A stretch of 35,191 nt of DNA from a bacterium (GTDB lineage Bacteria; Patescibacteriota; Minisyncoccia; Portnoybacterales; JAKAHB01), in the NCBI GenBank assembly GCA_021815315.1, contig JAKAHB010000006.1:1-35191 (forward strand), in the 5' to 3' direction. The position numbers were made by a program, and so were the translations under genes. Numbering within the stretch: position 1 is the first letter of the stretch; every line of letters starts with the position of its first letter. The notes under the pieces are model-generated. The model worked only from the letters and a program-made list of their open reading frames with translations. It was not told where the DNA came from and searched no databases. Below are positions 30,091-35,191 of the stretch, in pieces.

Positions 30091-31479
30091 TTAGCAGGCC
30101 GAACGGTCAACCAATAAAATTAAAATTGTTTTCAACAGGATTTTAAAATCCAACAGTAGCGACCAATTTTCAATATAGAAGGTATCCAACCGCACTTCTT
30201 CTTCAAACTCCAAGTCTGAAGAGCCGGAAACTTGAGCCATGCCGGTGACCCCGGATTTCAGCGTCAACAATTTTTTATGATGATGCTTGTATTGCGCTAT
30301 TTCTTCCGGCAGATGAGGCCTGGGGCCAACCAGGGTCATTTCCCCCCGAAAAACATTCCAGAGTTGTGGTAATTCGTCCAGACGAAACTTGCGAATAAAT
30401 CTGCCCACTCTGGTTATCCTGGGGTCGTTTTTCATTTTAAACAGGGGCCCGCCTTTTCGTTCGTTGCTGGCCAGAAGCTCTCGTTTTTTTTCTTCCGCCT
30501 TGTCAACCATGGAGCGAAATTTTAAGAAGGTGAACTTTTTGTTTTGAGAAATTCTCCTTGATTTATAAAGAATCGGCCCCCGAGACGTCGTTTTGACTAA
30601 AATAGCTATCACTAATAAAATCGGGGACGAAACAACCAAGCCCAACGCGCTGCCGACTATATCAATGATTCTTTTGGTGATTCGGCCCCAGCCGTCAAGA
30701 GGCGTTTTTTTAAATTCAATTAAGGGAATGGCCGAAATCGTGTCGAAATCAATGTTCATGGCCAAGGATTGAAAAAGGTTGGGCACAAATTTAAAAATCA
30801 CCGGGTTTTCTTCGCAAAAAGAAACCAAATCCAACACTTTTTCTTTGTCAAAATCGGGATTGGTGAGAACTATTTCATCGGCCCCCGGGCGGCGCAGGAA
30901 AGAACGGATTTTTTCCATATCTATATTCTGCATGTAACCGGCCACCACATAACCCAAGTCCGGCCGCCGTTCAATTTCTTTTTTTAAGCGAGCTCCCAGA
31001 AGACCGTTACCCACAATTAGAATCCGGTGAGCGCCGTAATGATATCTTTTGAGAAAAAATTTTTCTATCACTCTGATAATAAATCTGCCCAAGCTGACAA
31101 AGACGATACTCAAAAACCAGGCCGAAAAAATAATGAAGCGGGATTCAAAAACCTGGTGCAACATAAACAAGTAAAAAACGATGCCGACCAAGCCCGCGGC
31201 CGTGGCTGAAATAATCAAAAAAAACTCTTCCAGCAAATGGAAGTTTTTCTTAATCTTATAGAGACCGGCCAAAGCAAAAATTATCAACCAGAATAAGGCC
31301 GCCAGCAGAACAATGCGCAAATAGCCAGTCGGAGTTAAGGTCATTTCAAACAAAACCGGTCGCAAGCTGGTCACGGTTTCGCTGGTACGCACCCAATAGG
31401 CGGCTATTCCGGCCAGGACCAGCATTAGATAGTCCAGCGGCACTAAAATTGCATTAAAAAAAAGCTCCGCTCTCTTCAT
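30091..31479 (-). CDS. Undecaprenyl-phosphate sugar phosphotransferase (WbaP/WcaJ-like)
   Basis: 462 residues. Four to five N-terminal TMs (about 1-150), a Rossmann-like CoA-binding domain (HRILIVGNGLLGARLKKEI, about 152-170) and a C-terminal bacterial sugar transferase domain. The last has KRIIDIVGSALGLVVSSPI, FLKFRSMV, RKFRLDELPQLWNVFRGEM, LVGPRPHLP and SGVTGMAQVSG, the full catalytic signature. It starts chain synthesis by moving a sugar-1-phosphate onto undecaprenyl phosphate. As first gene of the cluster it fits the initiating step. It is divergent from rnpB. Confidence 0.95.
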   Translation of the reverse strand: MKRAELFFNAILVPLDYLMLVLAGIAAYWVRTSETVTSLRPVLFEMTLTPTGYLRIVLLAALFWLIIFALAGLYKIKKNFHLLEEFFLIISATAAGLVGIVFYLFMLHQVFESRFIIFSAWFLSIVFVSLGRFIIRVIEKFFLKRYHYGAHRILIVGNGLLGARLKKEIERRPDLGYVVAGYMQNIDMEKIRSFLRRPGADEIVLTNPDFDKEKVLDLVSFCEENPVIFKFVPNLFQSLAMNIDFDTISAIPLIEFKKTPLDGWGRITKRIIDIVGSALGLVVSSPILLVIAILVKTTSRGPILYKSRRISQNKKFTFLKFRSMVDKAEEKKRELLASNERKGGPLFKMKNDPRITRVGRFIRKFRLDELPQLWNVFRGEMTLVGPRPHLPEEIAQYKHHHKKLLTLKSGVTGMAQVSGSSDLEFEEEVRLDTFYIENWSLLLDFKILLKTILILLVDRSAC

Positions 31480-31555
31480 GTTTGTTTGGGAATATCGTTA
31501 AAAATCAGGGAACGACTAAGTCAAATATACTTTAAACAAGGGCTTTTTTCAAGAC

Positions 31556-31585
31556 TTGACAACCTTCAATTTATATTGTTAAAAT
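31556..31585 (+). promoter_or_regulatory. Promoter of rnpB
   Basis: TTGACA (31556-31561) and TAAAAT (31580-31585) with an 18-bp spacer. The predicted start near 31591 agrees with the 5' strand of the RNase P P1 helix. Confidence 0.75.
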
Positions 31586-31589
31586 GCAG

Positions 31590-32022
31590 AAGCTTAAGTA
31601 AGTCGGGTGATTGCTTCTCGCTTTTCAATTTTTTTGGGGAGCAAGGAGAGGAAAGTCCGAACACCCCTTGATGCTTAATCAAGGACCAGGGTGGTTGCTA
31701 ACGGCAACCGGGAGCAAGTTAGAGGTATTTTGTTCTTAAGACAAAATATTTTTAACCCAAATCTAGGGAAAGTGCCACAGAGACCATACCACCATTCCGA
31801 AGCTTTTGGCCCGGGATGGCAAAAGTGAAAAGTAAGCGCCTTGGGCGCTTTCTCGCCGCGGTGACGCGAGCGAGTGGTAAACCCCACCCGGTGCAAGGCC
31901 GTGCCCCGATATTGAATCGGGGAGTGCCGCTAGAGGCAATCGGCGACGATTGTCCCAGATAAATAATCATCTCAATGTTTTAAACATTCAGACAGAATTC
32001 GGCTTACAGACTTGCTTGAGCG
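31590..32022 (+). ncRNA. rnpB: RNase P RNA (bacterial type A)
   Basis: The catalytic RNA that matures tRNA 5' ends. The conserved P4 5' block GAGGAAAGTCCGAACACC occurs at about 31648, followed by CAGGGTGGTTGC, AGTGCCACAGAGACCATACC, GGTAAACCCCACCCGGTG then CAAGGC, and the 3' block ACAGAATTCGGCTTACAGAC. The ends pair as P1: GCTTAAGTAAGTC with GACTTGCTTGAGC. The order and motifs match E. coli rnpB. Start and end are set from the promoter and P1 (within a few bases). Confidence 0.95.
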
Positions 32023-32057
32023 CTAAAAATCCGCCTTATTGGCGGATTTTTAGCGCT
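32019..32057 (+). terminator. Intrinsic terminator of rnpB
   Basis: A perfect 17-bp stem (arms starting AGCGCTAAAAATCCGCC) with loop TTATT; the right arm contains TTTTT. The outer part overlaps the end of P1. Confidence 0.8.
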
Positions 32058-32060
32058 TAT

Positions 32061-32088
32061 AAAAAAAGCTCCGGCGCGCGACCGGAGC
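32061..32088 (-). terminator. Intrinsic terminator of the 32111 gene
   Basis: On the minus strand GCTCCGG/CCGGAGC with a 7-nt loop is followed by seven T. Confidence 0.9.
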
Positions 32089-32110
32089 CTATCAGCAATG
32101 CACTAGGCCT

Positions 32111-32335
32111 CTATGTTCTTCTTTGGAAATGACTGCAGCCTCCCTCGTTCAGTCTCGGGCCGGTCATCTTGATATTAACCAGCCCCGGGAGAGCGTATGG
32201 GTCGCAGGGATCGTCTCTTTCGGGAAGAGATTCAACCGCCAAGCATCCCTCTCCGGGGCTAAGGGCGCACTTTCTGCAAATAGGAAGGCTCCCCCATTCC
32301 GGTTCGGTTCCGCCATGATAAAAGACCCCCATCAT
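32111..32335 (-). CDS. Small cysteine-rich hypothetical protein
   Basis: 74 residues from the ATG at 32335, chosen because GGAGGAGGG lies 1 nt upstream (the frame is open further to 32377). It begins MMGVFYHGGTEPEWGSLP. Cysteines are ICRKC (CxxC), then GEGC, DDPC and GGCS, a possible zinc or redox site. No TM. The last residues are basic (HFQRRT). It has its own strong Shine-Dalgarno, a terminator and a plausible promoter, like the isolated genes at 8371, 9055, 14225 and 14837. No family recognised. Confidence 0.65.
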   Translation of the reverse strand: MMGVFYHGGTEPEWGSLPICRKCALSPGEGCLAVESLPERDDPCDPYALPGLVNIKMTGPRLNEGGCSHFQRRT

Positions 32336-32367
32336 ACCCTCCTCCTTTGGTGTCCCTTGTTGGCAAC

Positions 32368-32396
32368 AAATTACCACAAAAAACCTGATAAATCAA
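32368..32396 (-). promoter_or_regulatory. Candidate promoter of the 32111 gene
   Basis: On the minus strand TTGATT (32396-32391), a 17-bp spacer and TAATTT (32373-32368) preceded by TGG. The -10 is weak; the spacing and TGn element support it. Confidence 0.4.
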
Positions 32397-32411
32397 GACT
32401 GAAACGTTCGT

Positions 32412-32846
32412 TTAGAATAAAGTCTCCTCTTTTTTGTCCAGTGCTTGGTTTACCAAGACATCGGCTTCTTTGTTTTGTTCGCGAGGAATATGGGAAAAGG
32501 AAAGTTCCCCAAAATCAAGCATTAAATTCCAAATAACAAAGAACAATGCCTGCAGATTTTCTTCCTGGATCTTATATTGGTGATTTAACTGTCTAACTAC
32601 TAATTCCGAGTCCAGTTTAAAATCAAATTCAATTCTTTTTACTTTTTCCTTGCCAAAAATTTGTTTGGCCTTTTTTAAAGCCAAAATTACCGCCGTGTAT
32701 TCGGCTACGTTATTGGTCGTTTCGCCAATCGTCTCGCCGAATTTTTTTATCGTCGCCCCGTTTTTATTCTTATAAACCACGCCAACGGCCGCCGGTCCCG
32801 GATTACCCCGAGCGCCGCCGTCGCAAAACACTGTTATTTTATCCAT
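32412..32846 (-). CDS. RNase HI family protein
   Basis: 144 residues. The four acidic catalytic residues are visible: D9 (VFCDGGARGNPG), E49 (NNVAEYTAVILAL), D79 (LDSELVVRQLN) and D129 (NKEADVLVNQAL). It lacks the basic protrusion seen in E. coli RNase HI and belongs to the shorter YpdQ/RnhA-like branch. The family degrades RNA in RNA-DNA hybrids. It starts 4 bp after the recJ stop, so the two are probably co-translated, an arrangement that fits joint removal of primers or R-loops. Confidence 0.9.
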   Translation of the reverse strand: MDKITVFCDGGARGNPGPAAVGVVYKNKNGATIKKFGETIGETTNNVAEYTAVILALKKAKQIFGKEKVKRIEFDFKLDSELVVRQLNHQYKIQEENLQALFFVIWNLMLDFGELSFSHIPREQNKEADVLVNQALDKKEETLF

Positions 32847-32850
32847 ATTT

Positions 32851-34593
32851 TTATTTATTATTTGTTGCTTCTTTAAAATCCACTAATTTTAAATTTAATC
32901 TCTTTACTCCGTTCCATTCATCAACCAAAATTTTAAACACCACGTCAATCTTTTGTCCGATTTTGAGCTCATCAATCCTCGAGCCCAAGCTAAAACCGAT
33001 TGCTTGAAAAATATCTTTTTCGTTTGACCCGGTCAGCTCCATTTTCAGATGGCTGCTCCCATTGCCTACCACTTTCATATTAACAATTTTCAAATCTTTG
33101 CTCAAAAAAATTGGCTCTCGGTTATCAACGCCGAAAGGTTCAAATTGTCTCAAGTGCGTCCAGAGCTGGTTAAGCTCGCTGTTAGTGGTCAATTCCAGCT
33201 CGTCGTCAATTTCCAAAACCAGCGGCGGCAGTTTTTTGCTTTGTTCCTGGACCGCTTGAGCGAACCGCCGGCGAAATTCTTCCAGGTGTTCTTTTTTTAG
33301 GGCAAAGCCGGCAGCCGCCGGATGGCCGCCGAATTCAACAAACAAGTCTTCCGCTTTTTTAAAAAGTTCGATGATATTATAACCGCCATATTCTCGCACC
33401 GACCCCTTAACCAATTCCCCATCTTCTCCGTAGATTAGGGCTGGTTTAAGATGTCTTTCGGCCAATTTGCCGGCAACCAGCCCCACCAAACCGGGAGAAA
33501 AATCCGGCCCGCCTTCAAAAATAAATTTCTCTTTTTTTTCACGAATCATTGCCTCCGTTTTTCTGGTCAGTTTGTCAGTTTCTGTTTGTCTTTCTTTATT
33601 TTTGTCGTCCAATCGTTCGGCCAGCCACTTGGCTTCGTTGGCGGATTCGGTCATCACCAATTCATAGGCGGCATTGGCGTGGTCCATCCGCCCGGCGGCA
33701 TTGATGCGCGGCGCTAAGAGATAGCCCAGAGCAAAGGTGTCTAAATTGCAGGTCATTTCCGCGGGATTACAAACCGGCTGTAACCCGCAAACCTTCAATA
33801 ATTCCCGCAGTCCCAACTTTCTTGTTTGCGCTAAAACCACCAGTCCGTATTTCACCAACATTCTGTTCTCCTCGGTTAAAGAAACGCAGTCTCCGACCGT
33901 TGCCAGAGCGACCAAATCAAGTTGCCACTTTAACCAGTTTATGAAATTGGGGACATTCGCGGTTTGCAGCAAAGCGTGCGCCAGCTTAAAGGCCACTCCC
34001 GCCCCGGCCAATTCCTTGAAGGGGTACTTATCCTCCGCTTGATGGGGGTTAACAATCGCCACGGCCTTGGGCACCTTGGGCCAAACGTGGTGATGATCGC
34101 AAATAATTACCTCCAGGCCTAGTTGATTGGCCGCGTCAACTTCTTCAACGTCGGTAATCCCGCAATCAACGGTGATTATCAATTTGGAACCTTCCTGCGC
34201 AATTTGTTGGAGAGCTTCCCTGTTTAGTCCATAGCCCTCCTTGTGTCTGTCCGGCAGATAGACGCTTTTTACATTGGCTCCGATTTTTCTTAAAGTCATT
34301 TCCAAAAGAGCCGTCCCGGAAACACCATCCGCGTCGTAATCTCCAAAGATAGTTATCGGCTCTTGACCTTCTTTGGCCTTGATGATTCTGGCTACTGCCT
34401 CTTTCATCCCCAGCATCAAAAATGGATTAAGAAGATCGCGATTAAAGTCCGGCCGCAAAAATCTTTCCAGCTGTTCTGGCGTGAAAATTCCACGATCAAA
34501 AAGCAGCCGGCCGATAACAACCGGAAAGCCATCAAAAATTTGAGGGAGATTGCTCTCCCTCGTTTTTAAACGCCATTCTCTTTGCGTTGACAT
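32851..34593 (-). CDS. recJ: Single-stranded-DNA-specific exonuclease RecJ
   Basis: 580 residues, typical. DHH-superfamily motifs are in order: FGDYDADGVSGTALL (motif I), LIITVDCGITD (motif II), VIICDHHHV (the DHH motif, III) and APRINAAGRMDHANAA (motif IV). The DHHA1 domain has GGHPAAAGFAL, followed by the C-terminal OB domain. It degrades single-stranded DNA 5' to 3' in recombination and repair. The upstream TPR gene stop overlaps its start region (TAA two bases before the ATG). RNase H follows 4 bp downstream. Confidence 0.96.
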   Translation of the reverse strand: MSTQREWRLKTRESNLPQIFDGFPVVIGRLLFDRGIFTPEQLERFLRPDFNRDLLNPFLMLGMKEAVARIIKAKEGQEPITIFGDYDADGVSGTALLEMTLRKIGANVKSVYLPDRHKEGYGLNREALQQIAQEGSKLIITVDCGITDVEEVDAANQLGLEVIICDHHHVWPKVPKAVAIVNPHQAEDKYPFKELAGAGVAFKLAHALLQTANVPNFINWLKWQLDLVALATVGDCVSLTEENRMLVKYGLVVLAQTRKLGLRELLKVCGLQPVCNPAEMTCNLDTFALGYLLAPRINAAGRMDHANAAYELVMTESANEAKWLAERLDDKNKERQTETDKLTRKTEAMIREKKEKFIFEGGPDFSPGLVGLVAGKLAERHLKPALIYGEDGELVKGSVREYGGYNIIELFKKAEDLFVEFGGHPAAAGFALKKEHLEEFRRRFAQAVQEQSKKLPPLVLEIDDELELTTNSELNQLWTHLRQFEPFGVDNREPIFLSKDLKIVNMKVVGNGSSHLKMELTGSNEKDIFQAIGFSLGSRIDELKIGQKIDVVFKILVDEWNGVKRLNLKLVDFKEATNNK

Positions 34594-34595
34594 TT

Positions 34596-35191
34596 TTAAA
34601 ACGAATTAATTTTATCTTCCAGGGATTTTTTGTCACGACCATCCGGCAACAAATCGGCCGCCCGACGATATTCAGCTTTGGCTTGCTCAAACCGTTGCGT
34701 CTTTTCATACAACACTCCCAGTAAATAATGAGCGTCGGCATATTTGTCATAGTTGGCAATTACGTCCGTTAGAATCTTTTGGGCCATTTCCAAATCTTTG
34801 TTTAGTTGCACATATTGGGGTTTTTGGTTTGTCTGTCGCAGGCTCAAATTGTTCTGATCCGGTTGGTTAGTCAAAACCTGCGCTGGCTCGCTTTGAATAA
34901 CCGCTCCATTCTTAACGCCCCGATTGAAATAGACTCTGGCCAGCTCAACCCTATACCCCAAATCATTCGGAGAAGTTTTGACCGCTTCTAACATATTGGC
35001 AATGGCTTTGTCGTAATTGTCCATCGCTTCGTAACAAAGAGCGATGCCCGAATAGGGGCTGGCTAAGCTAGATTTTAGATCCAAAGCTTTTTGATAATAG
35101 ACGATGGCTTCCGCTAAGATTCTTTCTTTGTCTTCTTTGGGCGTTTCTTTGGTAACACCGCTAAATCTCAGATAGCCCAAACGAATATAGG
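34596..35191 (-). CDS. TPR-repeat protein (partial, 5' end outside the window)
   Basis: At least 198 residues, still open at the right edge. Two or more tetratricopeptide repeats are visible: AEAIVYYQKALDLKSSLASPYSG, then ALCYEAMDNYDKAIANMLEAV with SPNDLGYRVELARVYFNRG, and near the C-terminus DAHYLLGVLYEKTQRFEQAKAEYRRAADLLPD. A Gln/Asn-rich insert (about 100-125) separates them. The upstream part could hold a membrane region; in Patescibacteria such repeats often end large O-antigen-ligase-like membrane proteins, but that cannot be seen here. Function unknown. Confidence 0.8.
   Translation of the reverse strand, partial: YIRLGYLRFSGVTKETPKEDKERILAEAIVYYQKALDLKSSLASPYSGIALCYEAMDNYDKAIANMLEAVKTSPNDLGYRVELARVYFNRGVKNGAVIQSEPAQVLTNQPDQNNLSLRQTNQKPQYVQLNKDLEMAQKILTDVIANYDKYADAHYLLGVLYEKTQRFEQAKAEYRRAADLLPDGRDKKSLEDKINSF

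Noticed and set aside
1-35191. Alternative genetic code with UGA as Gly (SR1/Gracilibacteria type)
   Set aside because: Genes end normally at TGA (e.g. prfB itself) and RF2 with a UGA frameshift is present.

Overview
The window looks like a contig from a Patescibacteria (CPR) genome, most likely Parcubacteria-like. This rests on gene families and is not proven. The indicators are a DUF4012 protein, a membrane-anchored two-domain Clp-type ATPase with no N-domain, a GH18/deacetylase/GT2 fusion, an FtsB-like protein with a Trp-rich tail, and compact core genes with almost no biosynthesis genes. UGA is used as a stop and as the prfB frameshift signal, so the standard code (table 11) fits and the UGA=Gly code does not. 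Almost all genes lie on the minus strand, so the biological reading direction is right to left.

Layout from low to high coordinate. 1-2340: iscU start (partial), iscS, a structured non-coding RNA of about 370 nt that I cannot identify, and ybaB. 2371-8238: membrane Clp-like ATPase and a three-domain polysaccharide enzyme. 8319-9600: two isolated hypothetical genes with their own signals. 9664-11174: an RBBP9-like hydrolase, a small hypothetical gene, tRNA-Gln, and a GIY-YIG gene flanked by a 23-bp repeat copied from the tRNA 5' end. 11276-14051: ftsX, ftsE and prfB, with prfB decoded through a programmed +1 frameshift. 14150-15540: two more isolated hypothetical genes. 15659-20636: tRNA-Thr, a dCMP deaminase-like gene, tRNA-Gly, an FtsB-like gene, a micro-membrane-protein ORF, lepA and murJ. 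20780-23083: an AT-rich accessory island on the plus strand with a HIT-like remnant, an HExxH protein, an HD hydrolase and a membrane-anchored protein. 23101-31479: a DUF4012 protein and a surface polysaccharide cluster (three GT4 transferases, a Wzz-like protein and an initiating phosphoglycosyltransferase). 31556-32057: RNase P RNA on the plus strand. 32061-35191: one more isolated small gene, an RNase HI family gene, recJ and a partial TPR gene.

The genes point to a cell that keeps division and envelope assembly (FtsEX, FtsB, MurJ), translation (LepA, RF2, three tRNAs, RNase P), Fe-S assembly (IscS/IscU) and a sizeable exopolysaccharide pathway.

Two expression styles stand out. Several core genes (clp, prfB, the 10303 gene, the micro-ORF at 16987 and nearly iscS) have a sigma70-type -10 element 6-10 nt before the ATG, which predicts leaderless or almost leaderless mRNAs. 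Five isolated hypothetical genes instead have a separate promoter, a strong Shine-Dalgarno and a private intrinsic terminator. Two palindromic intergenic repeat types, both starting TTGTA and ending TACAA, lie between genes. The best candidates for something undescribed are the ncRNA at 1584-1951 and the hairpin-bounded GIY-YIG unit next to tRNA-Gln.
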